Assembly (NCBI GenBank): GCA_030760725.1
Contig: JASWHV010000012.1
Span: 79,186,968 to 79,250,967, forward strand
Origin: Neostapfia colusana
Taxonomy: Eukaryota > Streptophyta > Magnoliopsida > Poales > Poaceae
Direction of reading: 5' to 3'
Length of the DNA: 64,000 nucleotides
Position 1 is the first letter of the stretch; the number at the start of each line of letters is the position of its first letter. Below, piece after piece: positions 30,428 through 42,300 of this stretch. The notes beneath the pieces are model-generated. The model was given only the letters and a program-made list of their open reading frames with translations, did not search any database and had not been told where the DNA came from. Both the position numbers and the translations under genes were made by a program.

Positions 30428-33364
30428 TGTGACACCCTCGCCTCGGGTGCCAGCATATGTTCATGTTCTATGAAGAGGAAACATTCTAATGAAAAATAGG
30501 AACAGAGAGAATTATCAAAAGAATAGCCAATAAAGCCCTCCGAGAGCGCCGAAGACAACTTACCACGGCCGCTGACCACGTGGCGTGTTCGGAGCTCGTC
30601 CCTGCGAAGTGAAGAGAGGTCCGCCGCTAAAAGAGCTACGTGGCAGGTTCGGGGCTCATCGCCACAAAGGGGAGAGGTCCGATCCTGTGGGACACGTGTT
30701 GCCCACGGAGCTAGCCTCTACAGAGGAAGTAAAGGCATTTCCGCAAGAAACGTGTCATCCTCGGAGCTAGTCCTCGCGGAAATCAGAGGACGTGTCGATC
30801 TCGGAGCTCATCTCAGAGAAGTCCGGATCTATCGAACACGTGTCGCCACCGGAGCTTATCTCCGGGAGGTCTTTCGTTGCTAGACATGTGTCGACCTCGG
30901 GGCATGTTCCTGAGGAAGGAAGAGAGGGAAGACCGGCGCCAACACGTGGCGTGCGCGGAGCTCACCTCAAAAGAAGGGGGAGGTCTCGCTCTTGACACGT
31001 GGCACAACCGGAGCTCGTCTCTGTGGAAGAGGAGATACCAGGCCCTGGAGGACACGTGGAGCTTTCGGAGCTCATCATCACGGAGGTAACAAGTTCTGGA
31101 GCGGGTTTTACGCGTAAAGATACCGGTACGCAACAGAAACCAATCTAAATTCCACGATGTTACTGAAGATAAGATGTTAGGATCCAACAAAGATCTGAAT
31201 TATTCGGGATACAATCAGATTAGGACTCTTCTCTTCCCGAAATAGAACCCAAAACCTCTGGCCGAAACCACAAACTTCTCTTTCGACTCCTGAGCCGACG
31301 ACTTAGAGCCCTAGCCCTAACTCACCGAGCAAACCATCACTGAAGCGAAACAAGGGAGATCATCGGAGAAGAACCGAGCGGTCTGAGGAGGACCTCAAAG
31401 TCAAGAAGAACGAGAGGTAGGACTTCAATATCATTGTGTTCATCTCTTTGCATCTGTTCTTCAATTCCTTTTGAACAGAAGCCTTCTCGTGGGCAGATCA
31501 CTTGATGATCAGTTTGATCTAAAGACAAGATCATCGCCACGTCCACCTTTGATCCGAACACCCCTGTCCATGCAAGGCCATGCAAGAACACGTACAAAAC
31601 TAATCATGAGATAGCATGCATATGCATCATCGCATCTAGTTTAAGGTTTGTGCATAAATATTGATTGCCGTGAATCCTGTATGCACGTGACCCTACATAG
31701 CAGGACAAACTCAGGGAGCTGTCTACGACGAGCTACAGCAACCAGGTTTTGAGAATCAAGAACAACCGGAACCGCAAGAACAATGCAAGTGCTCCTTGAC
31801 CATATTGATCCTATGTTTTGGGTAAAACTGTTTTGTTTTGCGAAAAGATGTGCGTACTGAGTCAAACGTGATGGGAAGCCCTTTTATAGGAGTTTACTAG
31901 TATTGGTTAAACCACCCTTGTCGCCTGGCAAGTTTATGAGTCGGGTATGGTTTTTACTTTTATGCTTCGCTGAGTCAATGGGATTGGGAAGCGAGATAGA
32001 TGTGCCTAGCTAACTGCACTCATAATAATAATGAGAAATTGATGTTGTTAATGAACATGGATCGGAGGGAGATCTAGGCAAGCCTGGGTTTGTGAATGAG
32101 GTAGCATGAGATGGAGGTTTACTTGCCGTAGATCTAAGGACCGGTTCATGCATGCACATGCCAGGATAACAGTGCCACCACAAGGCCAAGTATGGGTGCG
32201 GCTTAGCTGAGTAATTAGATAAGTTGCTAGAGTGTTATGGACTGTGGAAGGCGCGGGGAATGGGAGTCGAGTGAGGACTGCCCTAGGAACTGCATGGCAC
32301 AAGAGGGGGCCTGTGGGTGGGAGAATTGGAGATTCTATCCTGCCGGTGAAACCTTAGTGAGTCCATACATCTAGTAACCCCTTTGTAAAGGCTATTTTGT
32401 GATCTCTTGACCATACACCGACGGATGTGTACTGGTATAATGGAGGTTTTGCAGTCGCCGTCGGGTGACGAAATCACAAACTTGTGGGTAAAGAGGTGCA
32501 CACTCTGCAGAGTCTAAAACTATCATGATAGCCGAGCTTACGGTCACGAGCACCTGGCTAAACTGCCATGATTAGTTGGGATGGATGTTGGGATGGTTAT
32601 AGGGAAGGTTCTTGGTTATGGATTTGGTTATGGTTTGGTTGTTGGGACTGTTGAGTATGGGTGATGAGATGGTTGCATGACTGTTGGGACATGACATGAG
32701 ATTGGTCTCGGTGTGAGACGAGGTTGTTTTTACAAGGTGAGATGGTAGCGAATACGAGGAGGTATTCGTGAGTATGAATAAAGGATTGGTTAATGTTCGG
32801 ATGGAACACAGGAAGTGATGGAGGTATGTTGGTAATTTAATACATGTTGGGATTACATCTAAAGATAAGTTGTTGTTTTATCATGGTTTTACAAATCTGC
32901 TTTTCTTCAAATAAGCCTTTTATATCTACCTTGTTTATGAGCTGCATATCATGTGTTTTCCCGCACTTGCTGAGTACATCATTGTACTCAAACTTGCATT
33001 ATTATTTCATCATTAACAGCAAGAGAAGGCTACTATGAAGACCAAGTGGAGCATTATGGTGTGTGATCTGTTCTCAACCTTGCCTGTGGAAGGAGTAGAG
33101 ATGGAGCCACTTCTGCTTAGTTTTGCTTCCGCATTAGTTTTTGCTTTCGCATTAAAATAAAGACTTCCGCTGCATAGAAATAAGACTTCCACTGTAAGCA
33201 TGAGTCCAAGACTCATGAGACGTTGTAATAAACTCTGTTATTCGTGGTTATATATATCCTGAATTCAGTTTGTGAAATATATGTATATGTGTGATGAATA
33301 TTCTGGGCACACATATGCATTAGTTCTTGGTTCCGTGGTTTTCCACAGAATTGAGAGCGTCACA
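30428..33364 (+). mobile_element. Element E: 2.9 kb solo LTR in the RT of element C
   Basis: It begins TGTGACACCCTC and ends GAGAGCGTCACA. These ends are inverted relative to each other (TGTGAC/GTCACA), as is normal for LTR termini. Flanks AAGTC (30423-30427) and GAGTC (33365-33369) are a 5 bp duplication with one transition, and removing the insert restores the RT frame. It has no PBS, PPT, second copy or coding frame, so it is a solo LTR left by LTR recombination. The 3' part has ATTAAAATAAAG and GTAATAAACTC polyadenylation-like signals, giving plus orientation. Confidence 0.75.
30560..31090. repeat. ACGTG tandem array in LTR E
   Basis: About seven to eight imperfect units of 60-90 bp combine ACACGTGTC or CACGTGGC with CGGAGCT and a GAGGTC phrase. 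The architecture resembles the arrays in A, C, D and H, but the units are shorter and otherwise divergent. Confidence 0.7.
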
Positions 33365-33369
33365 GAGTC

Positions 33370-33736
33370 GCAAGCATCTTTGATCGACAACCTAGCCCTA
33401 GTCTTCGACAGACTGCGTTCGACACGCACGAAGTTGAACCCAGACAAATGTGTCTTCGGCGTCTCTACCGGGAAGCTGCTCAATTTCTTGGTCTCACACC
33501 GAAGAATTGAAGCTAACCTAGAGAAGATTAAGGCAATAGAACTCATGTGGCCTCCAGCCCACACTAAGGACGTGCAGAAGCTTACCGGATGCTTGGCTGC
33601 GCTCAGTCGGTTTATCTCTAGATTGGCTGAGCGGGCTCTTCCGTTCTTCAAGCTTCTGCGCAAATTCGGCCCATTTGTATGGACCGAGGAGGCAGATGAG
33701 TCATTCCAGGAGCTGAAGAAGTTCCTCACAACGCCC
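33370..33736 (+). pseudogene. Element C RT, C-terminal part (after E)
   Basis: With one AAGTC copy and E removed, the frame reads from VVKVKS straight into QASLIDNLALVF. It goes on through LNPDKCVFGVSTGKLLNFLVSHRRIE and LTGCLAALSRFI to ERALPFFKLLRK. It ends at about FLTTP, where it joins unrelated GC-rich sequence. RNase H would normally follow and is absent. Confidence 0.85.
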
Positions 33737-34530
33737 GGCGCCGCCCCGAGCTGCCCCCGCCCCGCCCTGAGCCGCCCGGCGCCGCCCCGGGCCGGCCCGG
33801 CCCTGCCCCGAGCCGCCCGGCGCCGGCTCGCTGCCTCCGGCCCCAACCTCGCCGCTGCCGGCCGTGGCCCCCACCCCCTAATTCCCGCGGACCGCCGTCG
33901 TCGCCAAACCGAATCAAGTAATTTTTTAGTTTTTGTAATTAGTTGTTAGTTAGATTAGATAAAATTTCAAATACTTAATCAATTTATATGTATTTAGTAG
34001 ATAATTAGTTTAGTTGTTAATTATTTGGTTTAAATTAGTAATTGTTTCTGAATTTAGTTATTTAATTTAGTTAATTGATTGATTAGTTGTTTAAGCACAT
34101 TGTTTTTGCTCTACCCCCGGCCCCGCTGCCACCAGCCCCCGCCGTCGCCGACAGCGTACCGACGACTAGGCGTCCAGTCAGTGGCGGGGGGATGCCTGGG
34201 TGGCTCGCCACGCCTGGCCGAGCGTCGCTGATGCCGGCGCCGCCTCCACCCGCCGCCGTCGCTACAAGGCGCCGTCGGCCCCCCGTGCTCTGGAGAGGAG
34301 AGAGGGAGGTGGATGAAAATGAGTGTATTAGGGTTGTGGACCATTTTTCATGACCCTCATAGAACGCGTGGATCGTCGGATTAGATCCGACGGTCGTGGG
34401 CACTTGGGCTGCTCAGCCCGAGCCCGAGCCAGACTCTCAGCCCTGCCCCGAGCTGACCTCCGCTGCCACCTCCATCGCCGCCCACCGCCGCCACCTCCAC
34501 CACCGGCCGCCAGCCGCAGCCGCGGCGCTT
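33737..34530. other. Unassigned block: GC-rich repeat, AT-rich stretch, second GC-rich part
   Basis: Directly after the C RT breaks off, 33737-33910 is GCCCCGCC/GAGCCGCCC-rich, 33911-34100 is AT-rich with repeated TTAGTTGTT, and 34101-34530 is GC-rich again. The last part contains a self-complementary phrase (GATCGTCGGATTAGATCCGACGGTC, 34372-34396). The composition pattern resembles 50242-50900 inside the CACTA element, but I could not align them convincingly. Frames here (Pro/Ala/Arg-rich) are composition artefacts. Confidence 0.4.
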
Positions 34531-34760
34531 CACTACAGGAAAATCAACATTTTACGACGGCTGAATTTATTTACGTGGGTCAGCCGTCATAAATTAACGT
34601 ACTTACGACGGCACGTGGTAGCCGTCGTAAGTTTACTAACTTACGACATTCGCAGGCTCTCGGCCGTCGTAAATAAAAGGACCGATGGAATTTAAGTACC
34701 ATTTATGACAACTAAAAGCTAAACCGTCATAAGTAAAGAAGCCGTCGTAAATAAAGAACA
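34531..34760. repeat. CACTA 5' terminus and subterminal repeats
   Basis: CACTACAGGAAAATCAAC is followed by about ten copies of TACGACGG or its complement CCGTCGTA, some with transitions. In En/Spm elements such subterminal motifs bind the TNPA-type protein. More copies occur at 51064-51110, beyond the insertion F. Confidence 0.85.
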
Positions 34761-35040
34761 TAACTCTACATCTCACGGGCCGTGCACGCGGCCCACTCAC
34801 GCGCGCGACTGACACGACCCCATTGGTCCTGTCGAGCCAGGATCACGCTGAGGGGTGCTGCGTTGCACAGCACCGTATAACACACGTCAAAGGTGCAAAG
34901 CGGAAGCGGAAGTTTTATTACATAAACAGGTTTATGAACATGTTTACATCAAAATAAGTTCAGTCTACACTCGCGGGCGTAGACTAAGCATCAAGTGCAC
35001 GTTCAGCCCTCGAACGTGTCCTTGCTAGCACACACGCACA

Positions 35041-35129
35041 CTAACTCTGCGGCGTGCACGACTCCCACTCGACGGGGTTCCCCTCCTGGGGTTCCGTCTC
35101 CTCTTCGGGAGTCCCTTCCTCATAGAACC
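35041..35129 (-). other. Candidate terminal coding exon 'b' in element F 3' LTR
   Basis: The minus strand has acceptor TTTTGCAG, then an acidic frame (FYEEGTPEEETE, NPVEWESCTPQS) and a TAG stop. About 120 bases later comes AATAAA. Joined to exon 'a' the frame is continuous. The 5' LTR copy is at 46428-46516 and the G counterpart at 58358-58455. Confidence 0.5.
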
Positions 35130-36219
35130 CTGCAAAAGCTTCAAACACAAGCAGTGAGCACGAAGGCTCAGCAAGTCTGACCCGTCTCACCTAAACATGG
35201 AACTTCTACATGAGGGTAATGGGTTGCATGAGGTAAAAATCATTTGCAAGGACTCGCCTAATTAGTAGAACCTTACTTTCAAGTTTTAGCAGCAGGTTGT
35301 GGAGAACCTTACGCTAAGGCACATGAGAAGCCGCAATCAAACAAGAAACGCATTTCTCTCATGTACTTTGCCCAAAGTTGAAAAGAACTTTAGTTAGCGC
35401 TAAGCTACAGCATATCATTAACAATCAATGTCCAGCTTTCAATCAGCAACATTTTAACATGTGACTAGCCTGTTCTTTCTACGTCACGGTACAGTGAACA
35501 AGTGGTACTCACTGACCGCGAGGGACGGCGATTATAATCGATTTACACCTGCAGGGTTACCCGAACAACCCGTCACGTACGCCCGTACTCGATGTTGCCT
35601 ACAACAACCATCACGGACGCCGTACGCGACCACCTTTCACCCGTCAGCCAAATATTGAACCGGTCCCATCGTCCCGAGCAAGAGGTCTCTGCACGCGCAT
35701 CTCCGTGCCGCCAGCCGATTTACACCTCGAGCTCTCAACCTACCCTCTGAACGACGGGCAATGCCTCAATACCCAGCTACCCGAGTTACCTCAGTTTCCC
35801 GGTTCCCATATAGCCGGTAGGTCTTCGGTACTGTTCTAGCTTGTTCAACAGGCCCACACACGGCTCGGTCCTCAATCGACACAAGCGGAGCTACAGCACA
35901 CAGGCCCCAAAGTCCTGCTGCCCTTACTCTCCGCTCGGTCTCATCTTTCTTGCCATGTATATCATGTGCTATCTCTACCCGAGCAATGTGCCTCTAGCCT
36001 ATTCTCGCGAGTAGTTCCAACTACTCGACTTGTACCGAATCCTACTCTATCCTAGCAATGCAGTAGCTAACGGGGTTTGCAATCCTAAACCCAACCCGTG
36101 GTTTTCTTGGCTATGCAGCTGGATTTCCAAACAAGACTCTAATGCACAGAACAAAGGAAACAAGTATGTGCTCAAAACAATAAAAATTTGTAAAAAGGTT
36201 AATGCAAACCGGAGCTTGC

Positions 36220-36300
36220 CTTGCTGCTCTTGGTCGTAGGCTAGCTGTTCCTCCGGAGTAACGAAGTCTAGGACTTCGGGTTCCTCCTCGACCTTAGCGA
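36220..36300 (-). other. Candidate coding exon 'a' in element F 3' LTR
   Basis: On the minus strand an acceptor-like ATGTAG precedes an 81 nt stretch coding EEEPEVLDFVTPEEQL and DQEQQ, ending CAGCAAG before GCAAGC, the GC-AG intron donor consensus. The phase (one base left over) matches exon 'b' at 35041-35129. The 5' LTR copy is at 47608-47688. Element G has a similar peptide at 59481-59558. Confidence 0.5.
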
Positions 36301-38852
36301 CTACATGATATAAGAAACATATGTATCAATTTAAATGCATTTGTATTAATTTTGAAGTTGTGAAGTCTATAACCTTTGCTAGATAGACCTAATGACTGTG
36401 AAACTTTTGCTGTGGCTTGGTTACAACCTAAACAGAGACTTGGTCAAGTTTTAGTTGCAGCAAAGCTCATTTGAGCCCTCCACAAATAATTATGTCCTTG
36501 ACCTTAATTGGAACTCTTAGGGTGTTCTAGGAATTTTCACGAGACAAACTATGATTTTCTGAAAACTAGATTTTCAGAGGGTTCTAATGGAGTTGGTCTC
36601 ACTTAATTTGGAAGTCTCTAACTAAAGATATGAGCTAAACAATTTCAGAGAAAATTCTGAAAATGTTTCTGAACATTTTCTATTTTCTCTGGAACAGTTT
36701 CACTAATCACACCATTAGGTGGACTAAATGAGCTCAAATAGATCTGAAATTTTTATGGTAGTTCAAGGATATTTTGGTGAACATCTCAGCAAAATTTCAG
36801 GATTTTCCTCCAAAGGATTCTCCAGTTAAAATTCCTAACAGTTTAAACTTTAAGGAATTAATCCTGGAGAATTATGGAATTTCATGAAGTGAAACTTGAT
36901 TTTCTGGAAAGTACTCAGAGAGCTGAATCCAGCAAAATTTGGTTCACTCAATTTGGAGCTTTCTAGCCAAAGTTATAAAGATTTGAAGTTTGAAGGAAAT
37001 CTGAAAATCGGGGAAAAGTTTAAACTCACGCGTGGGCCCAGGGGACACGCGTCGCACGCCTAGGCGATGGCACACCGCGGCCCACAAGGATTTTGCGCGC
37101 CAGCACACCCGATCCCGGCCGCAGCCGGATCCCGATTCAAAATACCGGCCGCTGACAGCTGGGGTCCACCCCCTTCTTCAACCTCGCGACACCCGCGCCC
37201 CGCCGCCGAGGGACCTCGCCGGAGAGCTCGCCGCCGGATGCTGTATAGCTCCAAACTTCTTGATTCTGGCCGCCCCTGCCTACTTTTACTTGGGGAACAG
37301 GATCCGAGGGTCAGCTGCTCATGACAACGGCCGGAGCATGGTCGGCGACGAGCCGCCATATCGAAATGACTTCGGCCATGTCGGCTGACTCCCCTAGTAC
37401 CTCAGCTACTTGGGAAATCGGTCGGGGAGCATCAGTGGACCTCAGAGAAGGTCGACATGAGCTCGAGGCAGCTCGGGGAAGGCCCGAAATAGGTCCTCAC
37501 CGTGCGCCCGATACCCCCCCGTTCGTTCCGCCATTAGTCGACCTCAAATTACGCCGGGCACAGAGGTTCTCCGGCCCAGAGTTGTGAAGGCAACTCGTGC
37601 GTTACCGTGTCTAGCTCGTGTGAGAGCGGCCTGAGGCCCTCTAATCCTTTCTAGAGCACGAATTAAACAGAATCGTACCCGAAGGTCGTTCTGCACACAG
37701 AAAGGGGAAAAGTGGAAATTCGCCGCCGGTGAGCAACCACTCGAGCTGTGGCTCGGGGATGAGCAGCACTGGTCACCCGCGCGTCCAAGGGTGCCTTGGC
37801 TCGGGCGTGACAACGCCCAGGTTGGGCTGTCCAAGAGAGCCCGAGGTGCGGCGGTTCCAAGTTCCGAGTTTGATCTTTCGGCACAGCCGATATCAATCGG
37901 TTTCAACCGAATTCTAGCAATGGGGAGGATGGAGGAAGGTCTCTAGTACCTTGCTGGGACTCTGGAGTGGAAGGAGGGAGCTGCGATCGGCGTCCTCCGA
38001 TCAAGTCCGAACTGCGGAAACTTTCGGCCGGTGCTGGGTTCTTGCGGGAAAACACGTCGGTACCTCGGCCGAGGAGGGGGGCAGGCGCCTTAAGAAGGCT
38101 CTGCACCGCCTCATGCCCGCGCGTGGGCAAGCAGCTGGTGGCGCGGTGGCTGGCCTCGGTGGCGATCACCGCTGCGGCTCGGCGACCCGAGTGAAAAGTC
38201 TCAGTCGGTTTGTATTGAAGTAGAGGCTGACATGTGGGTCCCACCCTTCCTTTTAACCTCTGAAATTTACTTCTAATCACTGTTGTAAACAGTGAACCCC
38301 ATACTACCCTTGGCAATTCAAATTATTCCCCCATGAGCCATTTGAATTGATCAAAGTTCAAATGAGGTTTGGTTTGAATGAATTTCAGCACAAGTTCAGT
38401 TTGAAATTCAAATAAAGTTTGAATTTCTCCCCCTTAGCTCATGTCAATATCAACTCCAAATGGAGTGAAAATTGGTGTGTGAGCTCACAAAAATGTGTTG
38501 AGTAAGAATATGCCTTCCACTTTCAAATTCATGGTATAAAAACAGTTTGAATTTGAATATGTTTTCAAACTGCCCCCTTCCTATCTATACCCAAGATTAC
38601 CTCAAAAAGGTTTTGAATTTGGGTGAAACTTGGCATGGACATCCTTAGCAAAGTGTAGGAGTTTTTCCTATGTCCAGCCCATCCATATCACATGTGGGAA
38701 ATACCACTTTTGCAATGTGTAAGTTTGTTCCCTAATGAGCATGTTGATAATTGTTACTTGCTCTTCATTTGTGTTCATCATTCTTCCTCAAATGAGGTGT
38801 GTGGTGTGGGGATGAACACTACAAATGGGTGTCAAAAACTGAGGCCCTTACA

Positions 38853-38865
38853 TTCCTCCCCCCTT
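38853..38865 (-). other. Polypurine tract of element F
   Basis: The minus strand reads AAGGGGGGAGGAA immediately before the 3' LTR. The same tract precedes the LTR of element G. Confidence 0.9.
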
Positions 38866-38921
38866 AAAAGAATCTCGTCCCGAGATTATAAGGTGAAAAT
38901 GAGAGAGAGGACGGTGGAAAA

Positions 38922-39302
38922 TTACCGGATATGCGACGTGAGAAAGTCGGCGTAGTTAGTGCGAAGGAATTCTTCGCTCTCCCATGTCGCTTCGTCCATG
39001 GAGTGATTACTCCACAGAACCTTGTAGAACCACAACGTACGGTTGCGTGTGGTTCGGGCCTTCTCATCAATAATCTGCACCGGTTCCTCCCGATAGGTGA
39101 GATCCGGTTGCAGTTCTTCAATGTCTTCCAGCTGAACGGTAGTTGATAGCTTGAGACACTTCCTCAGCTGGGAAACGTGAAAGACGTCGTGCACACCGGA
39201 AAGTGCTTCTGGTAATTTCAGCCGGTATGCTACCGATCCACATCTTTCGGTAATCTGGAATGGACCGATGAATCGGGGTGCCAACTTTCCTCTCACCCCA
39301 AA
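38922..39302 (-). pseudogene. Element F integrase C-terminus and chromodomain after the stop
   Basis: It is in the same frame as the upstream polyprotein, beginning FGVRGKLAPRFIGPF and continuing through YRLKLPEALSGVHDVFHVSQL to IIDEKARTTRNRTLWFYKVLW. It then has EATWESEEFLRTNY, a chromodomain-like C-terminus that in chromoviruses steers integration to modified chromatin. Element G has the uninterrupted equivalent across the same point (MKGMHRFGVKGKLAPRF), so the stop is a lesion or variation specific to F. Confidence 0.9.
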
Positions 39303-42300
39303 TTAGTTTACACCCTTCATTGGAGACACCCGTAGATATACGTGATCTCCAACTTCGAATTGTAATGGGCGCCTTCTCCGGTCCGCATACTGTTTCTGTC
39401 GGGATTGAGCAGCTCTTAGGTTCGCTTGAATCAGTCGAACCTTTTCTTCCGCATTGTTGACAAGGTCAATCCCGAAGGTAACCCTTTCGCCAGACTCACA
39501 CCAGTTCAATGGTGTGCGGCATTTTCTTCCGTATAGCGCCTCGTAGGGCGCCATCCTAATGCTGGCTTGGTACCCATTGTTGTACGAGAACTCGGCTAAC
39601 GGCAAGTGATCATCCCAATTCTTGCCGTGGTCGATAGCGCAAGCTCGTAGCATGTCTTCTAGGATTTGATTTACCCGCTCAGTTTGCCCATCCGTCTGCG
39701 GGTGGTAGGCTGAACTACGGATCAGCTTCGTCCCCAAGGCAGCGTGTAGCTGCTCCCAAAAACGGGACACAAATAAAGTGCCCCGGTCCGATATGATGGT
39801 ACGGGGTACGCCGTATAAGCATAGGATCCGTGAGATGTACAGTTCAGTGTACTTCTTGGCGTTGTAGTTGGTGTTGACCGGGATGAAATGGGCAACTTTG
39901 GTGAGTCGATCGACGATCACCCACACAGAATCATGTTTCTGTAAGGTGGTGGGTAAACCCACGACGAAATCCATGCTCACGTCCTCCCATTTCCAGGCAG
40001 GAATGCCTAGTGGTTGCAGCAGTCCCGGTTTCCGCATATGGTCTGCCTTCACCCTTCGACATGTATCACACTCGGACACGTATTTTGCAGTCTCTCGCTT
40101 CATCCGTGTCCACCAAAACTTTCTTCTGAGTTCTTGATACATTTTGTTGCTGCCGAGGTGAATAGAAAATTTTGATAAGTGAGCCTCATCAAAGATTTTC
40201 TTCCGTAGCTCCGGGTTTCGGGGTACGACAATCCGGTCCTTGAACCATAGGACGCCGTCTCCGTCCTTCCGGAAACATTTCAACTCCCCACTGTCTACAC
40301 GTCTCCGCAAATGTGACATGCCCTTGTCATTCTTCTGGGCTGCCGCTATCTCTTCACGGATGGTGGGGACCAAAGCTAGGTTGTAGAGAGCTCCGTGTGG
40401 AATCACATGTAGTGGTGGTTCGCTCTCTTCCAACGGTGTGATGGTCAGATTATTGACGTGTGACTTGCGGCTTAGCGCGTCCGCCACAACGTTTGCCTTG
40501 CCCGGATGATAATGGATCTCTATCTCGTAATCCTTTATCAGTTCTAACCATCTTCGTTGCCTCATGTTCAGCTCCTCCTGAGTGAATATATACTTGAGGC
40601 TTTTGTGGTCGGTATATAAATGTACGAGGTTACCGAGTAGGTAGTGCCTCCACATCTTCAGTGCAAGTACCACGGCAGCGAGCTCCAAGTCGTGAGTTGG
40701 ATAATTTTGCTCATGGTTCCTAAGCTGCCGTGATCCATACGCGACCACTCTTCGGTCTTGCATCAGCACACATCCGAGCCCAATGCCGGATGCATCGCAG
40801 TACACATCGAACGGTTTTGTTGTGTCTGGCTGCGCCAAAACCGGTACTGATGTCAGGTGCTTGAGTAAAGCCTTGAATGCTGCTTCACATGCTGGACTCC
40901 AAACATATTTGGTAGCCTTCTTCAGCAGCTCTGTCATTGGCTTGGCAATCTTCGAGAAGTTCGGAATGAACCTCCGATAATATCCCGCGAGTCCGAGGAA
41001 ACTCCGTACCTCATGAACAGTTCTCGGGGATTTCCAATTCAGCACTTGCGTGATCTTGCTCGGGTCCACAGCGATACCCTCCGCTGAGATGATATGCCCG
41101 AGGAAAGGCACTTGCGATATCCAAAACTCGCATTTGCTGAACTTTGCGTATAACTTGTGATCCCGCAGCCGTTGCAAGACTATACGCAGATGTTTCTTGT
41201 GATCTTCCTCCGACTTGGAGTATACCAGAATGTCGTCGATGAAGACCACGACAAACTTGTCCAGCTCCGGCATAAATACCGAGTTCATTAAGTACATGAA
41301 GTGAGCTGGAGCATTGGTGAGGCCAAAGGACATGACCAGGTACTCATAAAGTCCGTAACTTGTCGAGAAAGCTGTCTTTGGAATGTCCTCCGCCCTTATC
41401 TTAATCTGATGGTATCCGGATCTTAAATCCATCTTGGAAAAGATCTTTGCTTCGACCAACTGATCAAACAACATGTCGATCCGTGGCAACGGGTACTTGT
41501 TCTTGATGGTTATGGCATTTAATGGACGGTAGTCCACGCAAAGCCGCAAAGTTTCATCCTTCTTTTTGGCAAATAATGCCGAACAGCCCCATGGCGAGGA
41601 GCTCGGCCTAATAAAACCCTTCTCCAGAAGGTCCGTGAGCTGAGTCTTCAGTTCAGCCAACTCCTTGGGCGCCATCTTGTACGGCCTTCGGGATATTGGC
41701 ATGGTTCCTGGTGCAAGTTCAATCTTGAACTCCACCTCTCTATCGGGTGGCATCCCCGGCAAATCGTCCGGGAATACATCCGGGAACTCTCGGACCACTG
41801 GAATGTCTTCCAATCTGATGGTTGTGGCTTGATAGACACTTGGAAGTTTTATTTCTGGACTGTCCAGAAATAATGAGTGAGAACCGTGCACCTCTGAGTT
41901 TAAGTGCACGACTCTAAGGACGGTGTCTAAAACAGCGCCGTGGCGGGTTAACCATGACATCCCTAGGATGACATTGACCTTCTGTCCCTTTAAGATAATG
42001 AGAGACGTGGGGTACACTCTACCCGCTAAGCATAATGGTGCTTTGGAGACCATTACGCTTGCTGAAATCTTCCCACCCGGTGAGCAAATTAAATATGGAC
42101 TATCGGTGGGCAGTATTGGCAAACTGTGTTTAGCAATGAAAGCTTGGCTAATAAAATTATGCGTGGTGCCTGAATCAAACAGTACTATAGCGGGATGCTG
42201 GTGGAGTTGGAACATACCCGCAAGGATTGGCTCGCCCTCCGGCACGTCCTCAATGGCAAGCTGGTGGACAGTACCGGGCCTAGGGTTTGCCCGCCGCGCA

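Larger units (their letters stand above)
11889..33736 (+). mobile_element. Element C: old Ty3/gypsy retrotransposon split by B, D and E
   Basis: When the insertions B (12175-19736), D (21976-30033) and E (30428-33364) are removed, one plus-strand element remains: 5' LTR, PBS, short leader, protease, RT. Coding frames line up across each insertion once one copy of each 5 bp target duplication is dropped. Gag is almost wholly missing. The sequence departs from RT at 33737 and RNase H, integrase and 3' LTR are not seen. It is the oldest dated layer in this part of the window. Confidence 0.85.
34810..38852 (-). repeat. 3' LTR of element F
   Basis: TGACACGACCCC to GGCCCTTACA on the plus strand, matching 46197-50236 with few differences by eye. 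On the minus strand AATAAA lies near 34917-34922. It contains the split coding exons noted separately and a GC-rich part (37030-38200). Confidence 0.95.

Noticed and set aside
30428..33364. Element E as a DNA transposon because of its inverted ends
   Set aside because: It has a 5 bp duplication, TG...CA ends, an ACGTG array and polyadenylation-like signals as in LTRs, and no transposase or subterminal repeats. A solo LTR is simpler.
37032..38316. Frames of 60-137 codons in the GC-rich part of the F LTR
   Set aside because: They occur in multiple frames on both strands, have no shared peptide pattern with the corresponding part of G, and are explained by base composition.
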